The notes under the pieces are model-generated. The model was not told where the DNA came from and searched no databases. It saw only the letters and a list, made by a program, of their open reading frames with translations. Positions 48,800-60,788 of a stretch of DNA of 64,000 nucleotides are shown here, one piece after another (the first letter of the stretch is position 1; each line of letters begins with the position of its first letter). Where the stretch lies: positions 50,402,872-50,466,871 of the forward strand of contig NC_134844.1 in the NCBI RefSeq assembly GCF_965363235.1. The letters are read 5' to 3'. The DNA is from Mytilus galloprovincialis (Eukaryota > Mollusca > Bivalvia > Mytilida > Mytilidae). The position numbers and the translations under genes were made by a program.

Positions 48800-51491
48800 A
48801 AATAAATGCATTTTTTAAGTTTTTCTGAAACATAATTTAGAAAGTTACTTTAAAAAGTTGACTTTTCCAAACAATGTTCATTATGTATATTGTTGAATTA
48901 TTTTTTTGTAGATTCGTCCATATTAAAATGTGTTTTTTTTTCTCTGTTGAGGCATATTATAGAAAGATTTCATATTGAATGTATCAAATTTTGGGTCCGA
49001 CGTCCATGAACTTTTTACTCTTTCAACTTCTTTTCGGGAACCACGTAAAAGGATCAATATATGAATCTGTTATTTTTCTCTACTGTTGAAGCATATGATA
49101 AAAAGATCATAACATGTCATTTTTCATATCGCATGTATTATCAGCCCTCGGTCAATATCAGCCCTCGAGCCATGCGGCTCTTGGGCTGATATTGAACCTA
49201 GGGCTGATAATACATGCGATATGAAAAATGCCATGTAATAATCTGATAATACTAGTTCAATGAAATAAAAAATCATCTTGACATTTTTGTTAGATCATTG
49301 GATTTGACAAAACGGTTGTTATATAAATTTATGTCTAGACTATATTCCTCTAAAATGTTTATCAGAATATAGAAAATTACATTTTTGTAATATATAAACA
49401 ATATGTATAATGCCTCATACTAGGACAAATGAAAACAATTAATCGTTCTCTATGTTTTTTTGCCAAGAAAAACTGACTAGCATAGAGAAGTTCGTTTTAT
49501 ATTTTTTCGATAGTTGATTTAAACATACATCTATTTTACCGCAAAAACCCAGGTTCGTATCCTGGTCACGGCACCATATGTGTTGGAGTTAAATAAACTA
49601 TTGCAATAAAAGAGGCAGAACACACTCATAGAATGGACATTTACTTCATTTTTTTTGTTTTTTTTTTGTGTTAATGCTACGTCATACATAAGACGACAAC
49701 CTTAGATTCGAAAGGCAAAACACAACGTCGTTAAATAGTATCAAACTAAGGCGGAATATATAACCTCACCTAGGACGGCACCAATATTGAGCATCTGACC
49801 GAACACACAACTCTCAGGTGGTTTTGTACCTGTATCACTGAAACATATAGTATGGATAACGTTCTGTAAAATTTTGTAGATATGTAATATGTTGCAGACA
49901 ATTAAATTAAAAACAAAAATATTTATTTCCATACACTTCAAACTATCAAAGTGTAAGCCCGTAAAGCACATACCAGAAATGTTTTACGCAATCAAGGTAA
50001 TCTAATCGATGAGATTCTAAAGACATTATTTTGAAATTGTCACTAATTGTGAAAGGCACCAGGCTTATAATTAAATACGCCAGACGCGCGTTCCGTCTTC
50101 ATTAGACTCAGATCAAAATAGTTATAAAGAAGAGCTTTGAGGACCTATAATTCCCACAAGTTGGGCCAAATACAGCTAAAGTAATCCATAGATATTGGAA
50201 GATATGGTATGAGTGCCAATGAGACAACTATACATCCAAGTCACAATTTATAAAAGTAAACCATTATAGGTCAAGGTACGGTTTTTAATTTGAAGCCTAA
50301 GCTCACACTAAACAATAAACTATAAAGGGCCCCAAAAATTACTTGTGTAAAACAATTCAAACAGTCTGCGATACCGAATGGAATTTGATTATATACATCT
50401 GTTTTATTTAAGGTTGATAATCACTATATATATTTTCTCATATAGAATTTTCTAATACTTTGCCAGAATGCAAATTTGTTTCCGCTTCGTTGACAAGAAT
50501 ATGATAAAAGTATTGGTTCTTTGTCACTTTGCAATCTACAGGTCATGTAAAATTGCCAAATTTATACATTGCCAAAATGTGTTAATGGTAGATCTTGGTT
50601 CTCTTGATCGTCATTTTTCGACAAAGGTCAATTTATAGCTTGTCAGATGGAATAACTGCACGTGTCACATGAGACTTTTGTAGCGGACGATATTCCTGCT
50701 CATATTTGTCTTTCGGATATTCATGTTGTTTGATTCTTGTCACATTAACGTGTACCCTAGATAACATTGTAATAGTTATACGTATCTTACCTTATATATG
50801 GAAAGGCTGGTTCTACATGACCACTGGTTACTGCTAAAATGTATCTGAAACAAGTAGTTTCATGAATTCAAAAAAGGAAGCAGAAGTTATCAAAGTAATA
50901 TTCAAACTCGTTTAAATCAAAGACAAACTAAACACTACAATGACACAATATAATCTCCTAAACACAAATGATGTCAAAGATAACTAAAATGGTTAAAATG
51001 TATTTTGTTGGACTGGTAATTTTCCAGTTCTACTTAATAAATCAAGACAAGAATTTCTTTTCTTTTTATTTCTGTATTACTGGTACTTGTTATCTTGTAT
51101 CAATGATACCTGGTAAAAAATTAAAACTAGAAATAAAAAATGCTTTTTTTTAAAAATTATATGGTAAGATTTTATATCCCATTAGAATGTTTGGATTGAT
51201 TGTGACACAAATCGATTGACATCATGCAACAAGATCTGGAAACTATACGTTTAGTGTCCAGATTGTATTTTGCCTTATTACATTGATATCCTCAGTGGGA
51301 ATCAAAAGCCTTCTCTGTTTTTTTTTTTTATTATTTTGCCAGCGAAATTTTTAATGTTAGCATAAAAAATTTCCGTGAATAATGTATATTATTTATGTCC
51401 TTATTTTTTTATATACTTACGTTATTGTGAAAGTCAGTGGTACAAAAATTGCTATAACAATAGGATACACGTGTAGTCTGTCGCCAAACAT
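44064..51491 (-). CDS. DRAM/FRAG1/Sfk1-family six-helix membrane protein, gene B
   Basis: Seven coding exons: 51421-51491, 50791-50844, 49770-49837, 47533-47678, 46788-46968, 46152-46237, 44064-44249. All splice sites are GT-AG and the joined frame is 263 aa, starting MFGDRLHVYP and ending SGSGLP. Hydrophobic segments near 9-30, 54-72, 95-113, 117-139, 161-180 and 213-235. FPYISDTGTKPPESC (about 38-52), FGQMLNIGAVL and SEWLLALSTVFFLLTF are close to vertebrate DRAM2, a lysosomal membrane protein promoting autophagy. Length agrees with that family. Exon order and intron phases equal those of gene A, about 14 kb downstream on the same strand, so the two are tandem duplicates. Introns carry a hAT-like element, a 775-bp tandem duplication and an LTR fragment. 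The true lysosomal role is inferred. Confidence 0.88.
45031..45837. mobile_element. hAT-like non-autonomous element, 807 bp
   Basis: Ends CAGGGGTTTAATTTGG and AAATTCGACCCCTG are inverted and flanked by the exact 8-bp duplication GTTCCAAC (45023-45030, 45838-45845). CAGGGGT ends with 8-bp duplications are the hAT signature. Subterminal GGTCCG / GGACCAGTAGATT motifs repeat at both ends. No transposase. It lies in intron 6 of gene B. Confidence 0.85.
47697..49247. repeat. two tandem copies of a ~775-bp element
   Basis: Copy 1 is 47697-48470, copy 2 is 48471-49247 (offset 774). Each starts TCATATACTTAGACTAAATA, has three TTATCACATG motifs near the left end, and ends in a near-perfect palindrome of about 115 bp (48338-48452 and 49117-49231; ATATCGCATGTATTATCA inverted). 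Copy 2 has an A-run of about 27 bases at 48770. The block lies only about 18 bp 5' of the acceptor of gene B exon 4. Confidence 0.82.
49545..49722 (-). mobile_element. LTR retrotransposon end with tRNA-His primer site
   Basis: On minus: a 144-bp LTR candidate (49579-49722) beginning TGTTTTGCC and ending CCAACACA, then TA, then TGGTGCCGTGACCAGGAT. The last segment is the complement of a tRNA-His 3' end including CCA (plus strand AGGTTCGTATCCTGGTCACG then GCACCA at 49571-49576). Complementarity extends through the T arm, longer than the usual 18 nt. The internal region ends within about 40 bp, so this is a truncated relic in intron 3 of gene B. Confidence 0.65.
50050..50385 (-). repeat. retrozyme-related monomer and host-type repeat, inverted
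   Basis: On minus: GTATTTGGCCCAACTTGTGG ... then a hammerhead-like segment with GAACGCGCGTCTGGCGTA (50072-50115). The core CTGATGA has decayed to CTAATGA-like sequence and stem II is lost. Beside it (50195-50385) is a reversed copy of the GAGTTGTCTCATTGG-tail repeat. Confidence 0.6.
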
Positions 51492-51659
51492 TACCTTAAA
51501 AGATAGATAACACCATTTTCAAATGATTGTAGTAGAAAATGCAATAAATAGAAATCAAAAGAAAGCCTCCCATTTGAACTATCTTTTGTACAGAATAAGC
51601 AAAATACACAGGCAAGGGTTTTGAACTGAAGTCTTGCAAAATCAAAGACACACTCTCTA

Positions 51660-52770
51660 TAATTTGAGGCACGTAGAGCGCTTTTTGTCGAGCCTGCGAC
51701 TTTTGTCGCAGAAAGTTTGATATAGGGATAGTGATCCGGCGGCGGCGGCGTCGTTAGCTAACTTCTTTAAAGCTTTATTTTTTTGAAGGTGGTAGACCTG
51801 GATGCTTAATACTTTGTATATAGATACCTCATGTTACGAAGTTTCCGTCAGTCACATGTCCAATGTCCTTGACCTCATTTTCATGATTAAGTGACTACTT
51901 GAAAAAAAGTTAAGATTTTTTGTAATGTTAAATTCTCTCTTATTATAGGTAATAGGATAATTATATTTGGTATGTGCGTACCTTGCAAGGTCCTCATGCC
52001 CGTCAGACAGTTTTTACTTGACCTCGACCTCATTCGTGGATCAGTGAACAAGGTTAAGTTTTCGTGGTCAAATCTCTATCTCAGATACTATAAGCAATAA
52101 GTCTTGTATTTTCGGTGTATGGAAGGTCTGGAAGGTGTACATGTCCAACTGGCAGGTTTCATCTGACCTTGACCTCATTTTCATGGTTCAGTGGTTATAG
52201 TTAAGTTTTTGTGTTTTGGTCTGTTTTTCTTATACTGTATGCAATAGGTCTACTATATTTGGTGTATGAAATGATTGTAAGGTGTCCATGTCTAGCTGGC
52301 AGGTGTCATCTGACCTTGACCTCAGTTTCATGGTTCAGTGGTCCACGTTAAGTTTTTGAGTTATGGTCTTTTTTTTCTAATACTATATGCAATAGGTCAA
52401 CTATATTTGGTGTATAGAAATATTTTATGATCTATATGTCATTCGTGCAGGTTTTATTTGACCTTGACCTCATTTTCATGGTTCAGTGTTAAGTTTTTTG
52501 TGTTTTGGTCTATTTTTCTAAAACTATAAGCAATAGGTCAACTATCTTTGAATGGAAGAATTGTTAGCTGTACATGTCTGCCTTGAATGGTTCATCTGAC
52601 CGTGACCTCATTATCATGGTTCATTGGCCAATGTTTAGCTTTCTTGGTTAATGTTATGTTTATGTGAAAGTTGTAATAAATTTTATATATAAGTTTTATA
52701 TATAGGACTATCAACACTATCAACATAATATTAATGCTTAGTAAAAAAGGTGAGACATTTTAGTGTGTGT
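51660..52770 (+). repeat. degenerate tandem array, ~140-bp monomers (TGACCTTGACCTCA)
   Basis: About seven diverged units, each with TGACCTTGACCTCATTTTCA, TGGTTCAGTGG, TTAAGTTTTTGTGTTTTGGT and GCAATAGGTCAACTATATTTGG. It opens with GCCTGCGACTTTTGTCGCAG and a GGCGGCGGCGGCG run. A common bivalve repeat class, about 170 bp upstream of the gene B start codon. Confidence 0.75.
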
Positions 52771-52779
52771 ACTCTTGTT

Positions 52780-53870
52780 TGTTATATTCATTCGAACTGA
52801 GTAGAAAATGAAATTGTATAAAAGACCGTCAAGAGAAAATCAAAGACAACTTGATTTAGTTAACATATTTTGTAACTACAATGCTGTTTGTATAGATTAT
52901 AACGATATTATCACAATTGCAAAGCAAAGCAATATACATATAATGGTGATATAAGAACTGTACATGAATATCGACAAAGGATAACGAAATTAAAAATCAG
53001 TTATGATTCAAGAATGTGAACAAAGGAATTATGTGGAATTGGCAGAGTAACACTGACTGTACATCTCCTCGTCCATTTGAATTTTTCTCACAAGTTTTCA
53101 ATACATATTTTCCCGTGTACTGAATGAAATTTCACGATTGACCCAACTTTTCAAAAAATTTTGTTTAAAATATTTAAAAAAAAAAGGGACTTAAATGATG
53201 TCCACTTCCGTTTATCTTCAGCATTCGTCGCCATACAGTCATGATACAGCTGTTATAGGTTTTCAATTTTGTCTAAGCATATTTAGCTGATGTTTTAAAA
53301 TGTTTTGTACTCTATGAAAAGCCGTTTTTACTTTTCCAATATTGCTTTGATTTTTTGTTCAACTTTATCACATGGTATACTGTGTTACCGATGTTAGCTA
53401 AAAACTAGTAAACCAATTTTGATATGAAATGGTCATTTTGATCTACTTAGCTCTGCAAAGACTGAACAATATATTTTTCTGTCGTTTTCTGTCTTTCAAA
53501 AAAATTGTAGGCTTATCCAATGCGGCGAATTCAGTATTGCATAGACAATTCGCCTCCAATGAATTAAGACCTGTTTAGATAATGTTCCAGATTTTTCATT
53601 AAATATTATTTAGTTGACATCACTACCCAAACTTGGTTGTGTGAACAGTATTGAATTGGCTGAACACCAGGGGCTGAACATGAGTTTAAAATGTAATTTT
53701 CCAAATGTATTAGATGATGGTAAGATCAAAATAACTGTAAAAGAATAAAATTCTTTTTTGAATTGTATACATTGCAACTTTTTTAGTGCAAAATGTGATA
53801 CTTGCGTTTTTCTCTGTGACAATTGCCAGTATTTGTGTTTTTTTAATAATCTTTTAAACCAAGCGAGCTA
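52780..53870. other. unassigned stretch
   Basis: No exon or repeat recognised. The 70-codon minus frame at 53610-53822 has no support. Confidence 0.4.
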
Positions 53871-53875
53871 GAATA

Positions 53876-53975
53876 TAGTCCAAATAATTATAAAGTTACG
53901 TAAGTCTATTTTGCTGGTACATCAAGGTGTTTTAGTCGATGGAATACGTCTCAGAAGTCTTAATTATTTGGACTA
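53876..53975. mobile_element. 100-bp MITE, AGTCCAAATAATTA ends
   Basis: Perfect 15-bp inverted ends TAGTCCAAATAATTA / TAATTATTTGGACTA. Related to the 84-bp element at 11447-11530. Inserted directly beside the integrase relic. Confidence 0.7.
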
Positions 53976-54290
53976 GAACGATGCTGTTCTTAAAACTGAA
54001 CTCTATGGAAATAATCCAAAGTCTGTACTTTGTGTTTCCCACTCGCGGATTACCCTTAACACTTTCAGCTGACAAGGGACCATGGTTCTCTTCGAACAAT
54101 ATTAGAGCTTACTTCAAGGAAAACGGAATGAAGCAACATTCGTTTTCTAAATATTGCCTGCAAGAAAAAGGAGAAGTAGAACGCCAAACATCCTATATTG
54201 AATTTCAAAGTGTTTAAAACAGCTAATGCAGGAAAGAGAGACTGGAAAATAATAAAATAACGGAAATTCCGAACCCAAGCAAAGTTCAAA
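53976..54290 (+). pseudogene. Ty3/Gypsy-type integrase core fragment
   Basis: The frame reads FPTRGLPLTLSADKGPWFSS, then NIRAYFKENGMKQHSFSKY, then GEVERQ. These match the integrase-core pattern of LTR retrotransposons: the second Asp of the DDE triad in SADKGP, and the E-helix GxVER. It then continues as FKTANAGKRDWKI in a shifted frame to about 54290. Upstream sequence with the first Asp and all of RT and RNase H are missing. A short inactive relic. Confidence 0.75.
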
Positions 54291-54294
54291 ACAA

Positions 54295-55340
54295 AACTGA
54301 CATAATAAGTAAAAATTGTGGTACATCAGCCAAAAGTGTGTTATTATCTTTATCATTATAAAATTGATAACTATTTCAACAAAGAAAAACAAAATGACAA
54401 ATTGACACTCTATAGGCAACATATATCAGCAAAAATGAAAGACAGAATACAAAAATTGACCATAGCACAACAACAACATGGCGGGGTTTAGAAACACAGA
54501 GCTATGCCAAACGTATATTACCAAAAATAGACTAAACAATAAAGACCAAAAGTATACAATGACAAATAAATAGAAACTGAACTATTCCGTCATGTCTCTT
54601 GGAGTACAGAGAAGCATGTCACACGTGACAAGAGGGCGAGCTCGAGTTGAAATACGATTTTAGCGGAAATTAAGAAAAAATGTACATACTTTCAAACGAT
54701 GATAAGTCTAATCGAGATACGATTTCCTAAAAGAAAGGAAAACTAATGAGGATGTGGGCAGACACGCAAACATGTAAATTTGAACGAAGTGGATATTGTC
54801 ATTCTGGTGCAATGCAATGTAAAAAAAAAACTGTCGACAAATGTTAATTAGGATACGTTTCGAGGAGTGAAGAAATAAGGAAGTAGAATAACAAAACAAA
54901 CAATAATGGCGACTGTGGTCACCAATGACTGACACATTGGAAGATCAAAGCCTACAAAATACAGATGTATAATGAGAAATTTTCCAACCGATGAAAACAG
55001 GTCAATACCGAATGAACTATGTCATATACTAAACGATTTGTCAAAATATAAATAAATGTGTAAGGTTAAGTAAAGTAGTTCATAAGGTACTATTTTGTTA
55101 TCTACAATTAATTAAATATTTCACAATCCATAGTTGATGTTTTAAAAAAAATATTAATTGATAATTTTTATTTCCCCTTTACGAACACAAATACAAGTAT
55201 TTTAAGGAAAAATGACATGTAGAATTTGATATTAACAAGTAAGGTAAAGAAAGACTGAGTTCATTGTGACCTCAAGTGGTGTACATGTACTAATTAACAC
55301 ATTCCTTTCCAAAAAAAATGATCATATTTATAAAATGTGA
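54295..55340. other. unassigned stretch
   Basis: AT-rich. The minus frames are Phe/Leu/Cys-rich shadows. No gene seen. Confidence 0.4.
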
Positions 55341-55344
55341 GTTT

Positions 55345-56215
55345 TGTAACCCGAATTTGTTTTTCTCAATCGAATTATTAATTTTGAACAGCGGTATTCT
55401 ACTGTTGCTCATATTTATTTTTTAACTAGCTTTCAGTAACTGCAATACCCTAAGATGATCGATACTATGTCTTTTTTTGCCTTCGGTGATTCTCGTTTAA
55501 GCGGCCGCTCGTTTAAGCATATATGGTAATTGTATCGGCCGACGGTCAAAAAAACATAATACAAATAGATCCTTTGACAAAAAGTTTTCATACTTGATAT
55601 GATTGTTTGTCGTCATATTTTCTTGGCTTAGCTATATCCTAACCTAACTTTGATTTGACAACATTGATGGAACTAAAGGGATCATGACCTTTCTATTTTA
55701 CTTTTGTTAAAACAGCACCTCACAGTTGTGAATGCAATTCATGTGAGTCCGCTTTATAGAACGCTCACATACCTGATACTTTTGTTTTCCATCATGTGAC
55801 AATACTACTTTGTCTTTTATTTGAATATTTTTATAGGAACTATTGGAATTCTGTCATAGGTTTAAGTTACAGTAACACCATATGAACGCAAATCCATCGA
55901 AACCGTTTGACGGAAGCTCTTGTATTTGGAAGGTTTGCTTCCAATCATGTTATTGACCGTAATATACCTTCATTTTGGGTTGTCCCATTAATAAGAGTTA
56001 TGGGATACTGTCGTAAAACGTGAAAGGTTTAGCGCTATAAAACCAGGTTTAATCCACCATTTTCTACATTTGAAAATTTCTGTACCAAGTCAGGAATATG
56101 ACAGTTGTCCATTCGTTTTTTATGTGTTTTGTCATTTGATTTTGCCATGTGATAAGGGACTTTCCGATTTGATTTCCCCCTGAGTTCAGTATTTTTGTGA
56201 TTTTAATTTTTACTA
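55345..56215 (+). repeat. scattered mussel interspersed repeat fragments
   Basis: 55345-55420: GAACAGCGGTATTCTACTGTTG family. 55980-56215: GCGCTATAAAACCAGGTTTAA ... ACCAAGTCAGGAATATGACA ... GGGACTTTCCGATTTGATTT family. Between them I see nothing definite. Confidence 0.55.
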
Positions 56216-56959
56216 TCCTACAATATACACAAGTATGTGGTCAACTCGGAACCTATTTATAGCAAACAATCCACAATTGGTTTTTGCATACAGTTAAATG
56301 CCGACCGGTGAAATAATGCTCCTTACATCAACGTTATTAGGTCACTAGAGCAAAGTCAATTCACACCATCTAATATGTATATTGGACATAAAGTTAATGT
56401 TTATCTGACCTTGTTTGATTAAGTTCACAGTTTCATTATTCCTCCTCGGACATTCATCCATTGCCTGATTGCAATTATTATTAACATCTGTGTATTGAAA
56501 TATTTTAAACATGTTATATAACAGTCGTATTCCTATTCATTATGCCTTGAGCACGTGTGTCATCTAAAGACATATAAAAATTTGTAATTATTGATACAAG
56601 ATTGATACCAAACCACGGGTATATTCGTGCAATGATAAATTTTAATTACACATATTTCTTGTACCTAAAACCCATTGCGTTGTTTATTAGAGAATTATTA
56701 ACACCTTAAACTAATGTAACAGTCCGAACTTATGAAATAGGACAATAAGAAATCATAATTTTAAAAAAGAGAAACAATCGCTCAGAAATCCATTTTTTTA
56801 TATTTATTTTTTTTTATTTTTGAGAGGAACTTTGCATCTTTTTATCTCAATTTACACCAAGCTGTCATTAAATTCAATTCTAAATATATATTTTGCATTA
56901 ATTATGATATCATGGTAAAGAGGAAATGCAATCATCAGGCTGTCGCTCTAAGTGGTGTA

Positions 56960-57645
56960 TTTAATACACGTATTCTAACAGTAAATGGTGTCCACCCTTA
57001 AATTGTAGAGTAGAGGGATTTTTAAGATCACTTAGTTTTACATTTAAATATCATTAATTATGTGGCGGGAATGGCTTTGACAGTATATAACTACATGCAC
57101 AGTGCAAATTATTTCAGAAGATAGAGAAGGGTAGACAAGTCATAGTTTGCATGTATGAATGGTCTTTCTAAAGTGGAGTTGCATGTCACCACTAATTGGC
57201 TTGTACAATGTTTTTTTTTTATTACATGACCGTCTAACACTAAACATTGGACCTTCACTTCCTCTAACAGTTCAGTTACCAATGACATTTTCGCCTAAAT
57301 CTCAGTTTAAAGTTTATATGTAAGAGTAAGTTTATTTGGTGGAGCAGCGGATAGATTTTTTGTTTTAATTTTCTTAGGGTAAATACTACTTTCTGTTTGA
57401 TATATATGTTTTAAGGTGTCTATATCCATTTGATATGGGTTTTTCCTGCTGATGTCATTTATTCAGTTAGGTGTACATGACCTGCAATGGTTCAACTCCC
57501 TTTGATCATGTTCTCGGGGTTCAGTGATCCATATGGACATTTCCTGTACAGGGCAATCTTAAAGTTACGTGGAAGGTCAACTATATTTCTAATTGATTAA
57601 AATAATTTAAGTAACTGTAATCTGACTTTCTGGTATGAATAAAGG
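56960..57645. repeat. direct duplication, copy 1
   Basis: Pairs with 57880-58580 at an offset of about 925 bp. Shared landmarks: AATTGTAGAGTAGAGGGATT, GGCGGGAATGGCTTTGACAG, TACATGCACAGTGCAAATTA, GGACCTTCACTTCCTCTAA, TTTATTTGGTGGAGCAG. Its right half is diverged TGACCT-type tandem repeat. A TATATAA lies at about 57085. Both copies can start a peptide MVFLKWSCMSPL, but the frames diverge. Confidence 0.75.
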
Positions 57646-57879
57646 CAACAGTAGTATACCAGTGTTCAAAAGTCATAAATCGATTGATAGAAAACAAATT
57701 CGGGTTACAAACTACAACTGAGGGAACACACCAGTTATAAGAAGAAAACAAAAGAAGAACAGGAACATTGTGAAGTGCAACAAAACAAACGTCAACATAC
57801 ATAGAAACGAAATATTTTATAACAATTGCCATTTTGCAGACCAGGTACAAGACACCTGGTATTTTTTGCTTCATTTTCA

Positions 57880-58580
57880 TTGTATTTAACAAATGCATTC
57901 CTACAACAAAAAGTGTCAATCCTTAAATTGTAGAGTAGAGGGATTTTTAGGATCACTTAGTTTTACATATAAATATCATTAATTATATGGCGGGAATGGC
58001 TTTGACAGTTTATAGCTACATGCACAGTGCAAATTATTTCAGAAGATATAGAAAGGTAGACAAGTCATAGTTTGCATATAAATGGTCTTTCTCAAGTGGA
58101 GTTGCATGTCACCTCTACTTGGCCTATATACTGGTTATTTGATTTTATGGCCGTCTAACACTTAACACTGGACCTTCACTTCCTCTCAAAGTAAAGTTAC
58201 CAATGAAATGTTTGCCAAAATCTCAATTTAAAGTTAATATAAGGTGAATTTTATTTGGTGGAGCAGAGGATACATTTTCTGTTTTAATTTACTTTGGGTA
58301 AATACTATGTTTTGTCTAATATATGTTTTAAGGTGTATATACCAATCCGATACAGGGATTTAACCTTTACCGCGTTTCATTTGACCTGCTTGTGTTATTC
58401 TTTAAGTAGGTGTACATGGTCTTCTATGATTCAACTTTATTCGTTCATGTTCCCCTAGTTCATTAATTCATATGGACATTTCCTACACAGGGCAATCTGG
58501 AAGTTACAAGAATGTCAACTATTTCTGATAGGTTTATAGAATCTTAATCACGGTAATATGACTTTCTAAAATGAGACACC
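57880..58580. repeat. direct duplication, copy 2
   Basis: See 56960-57645; similarity is roughly 85-90% by eye over the first 350 bp. The TATATAA of copy 1 is TTATAGC here. About 235 bp of unrelated sequence, including an inverted GAACAGCGG-family fragment (57640-57720), separates the copies. Confidence 0.75.
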
Positions 58581-59277
58581 TTATGATTTTCGCTCCATTT
58601 TCAATGATTATGAATTGATTCAAAGCACGTTAACATATTGTTCACTTACATTTTGCGTCACTCTTACTACTAATCATGCTATTGGCCATGGTTTTAATTC
58701 GTCAACAGATGAAAATCACAAATATTTAGCAGATTTTATTTGAAATACAGCTTTACTAAACATGTCAAACTTTTTATAATGCATTTAAATAAATGTTGAC
58801 CAAGGGAATTTTAAACAATATAGAAATTGCTTACAAAATGATAGAAAATCTGTTACATGTACTGATTTAAGACATCTCTAAATATCGTACTAATGTATAA
58901 TGTATATCAGCATTTTTGAAATTTGAACTGCGATATTTAATGATGACTAATAAATACTGATATACGTTTGACAAATCTTTGTAACACTGTTAATTATGAG
59001 TGAGATTGAAATATTACCGACACTTTTGGATTTATACTGAATTTAATTCTCTTGAAAAGTAAGTTATACTGAGACAAAATCCAAAAATGTTTAATTTTTG
59101 CCAATAAGTGAACAAAAAAAAAGGTCTTGTATCTCCGGCGAAAACAAGCACACGGACCCTCCATTCTGTTCGGCTTTTATTGTTTCTTTATTTATTCTAT
59201 CAATTCATAACGGTCTTTTAAAAAGCTTGTTATTTTTAAACAGAGTAGCGAACATCCTTAAAACGCACTTTTTTTGC

Positions 59278-59834
59278 ACTTACATATTGGTCATGTCATG
59301 AGGACCGTAATTAAGGGCCAATGCCAGTTACATTCCCATTCTTTACTCCCTAGTAGATACTTAATTGACACTACCTCATCTCCGGATATTATTATATTTA
59401 TGTAAGACCTTACATATAACTGCTGATTTTAAATACTTGTAATGGGATTTTTAAAATTCCACCCCGAAAAAGTTTTGTCCATTGTCTATCTGAAAATCAA
59501 ATCTTTCAAAGAATATCCAAATCAGCAGTTATATGTAAGGTCTTACATAAATATAAGAATATCTCAGATAAGTTCTATGAAAATAAATACAAATTCAGTT
59601 CAGTTACAGAATATAGTCACCATTTATTTTAGGTTTTCATTGCCATTACTGTTAAGACAAGGAAACACATTTAGAGAATAATTCATTATTTTCAAATGAT
59701 TTAATGCAAGGTTTTTATTCCTACGAAAATCCGGAGATGAGGTAGTGTCAATAAAGTATCTACTAGGGAGTAAAGAATGAGAATGTAATTGGCATTGGCC
59801 CTTACGGTCCTCATGACATGACCAATATGTAAGT
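59278..59834. mobile_element. foldback MITE with a nested palindrome
   Basis: Outer arms 59278-59387 and 59729-59834 are inverse copies (ACTTACATATTGGTCATGTC outside, CTCATCTCCGGAT inside). Within the loop a second, perfect 35-bp inverted pair lies at 59395-59429 and 59519-59553 (TATTTATGTAAGACCTTACA...). The plus frame at 59442-59681 is chance. Confidence 0.8.
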
Positions 59835-60788
59835 TCGGATATTTAAAACTGGTTGCTATTCACCTAAACATATGGAATCATACATTCAGGAAATGGTGCT
59901 CTTCACATTGCATTACAAGAAATAATGTTTTGGTCTTTCAAACATGTCCACAGATGGAAAAACACCAAGCGATAACAGGAGGGAAATTACCCCTGGGGAC
60001 AACATTTGAAACACCCTTAAAAATGCAAAATTTTCTTGCATGCTTTTGTTATAACAAAACCAGACCAGTAATGGAGAAGTGTTCTATATAATCTATCAGA
60101 TATGTGAAAATCGGAAGGCTGTTTTATTCTTTGAATGATTTAATTTTCAGAAAATAACAGGGACCAACATGATTTTTTGGGGGTTGACCATTTATATTAT
60201 GATATTTTATTAGAAGATATATTAAAAAGAATGTTTAATTGGTTGCAGCTAGTGCATTATATACTCTAGTTAATACTGTAACTTACAATTCTCAAAAGGA
60301 TTCCTGAATAAAAAAATAATTGATGGTAAAGTGTGGGACATGGAAATTAGACTTATTCAGATATTGTCTCATATACCAAAAGGGTTTAGTTCCAATATAA
60401 TAATAGACGTGCTATTTCTGTTAAATCGTACTCTACTTCGCCAACAGCTTTTTCATGTGCAGTTTTTAGAATTTCTGAAAAATTTGCACAAAACAAATTC
60501 AAAGTGAAAATCCACGATAGAAATTGTGGTGAAGAAACGTGCCGCTTTCCAGTCTTAAATTCTAATACACAAAATCAACTAATGACTGTTATAAAAAAGT
60601 TAAATCAACAAATGATCATCGCTGTATAAATTCATATATTATACAAGTGCTCCATGATTCTGTTGATTGGTCCATGATAGCGTTGAAATTCGGCACCAAA
60701 GTAATACAGCCAAAGTTTGGATCAGGAATCGCCATATGAAGTATTTCTGTCAATTATACGTTATATATAATCAATGTTTATAGGTGTA

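Noticed and set aside
49545..49576. 3' half of a tRNA-His gene
   Set aside because: No 5' half or matching acceptor strand upstream. The encoded CCA and the adjoining LTR-like TG...CA segment fit a primer-binding site better.
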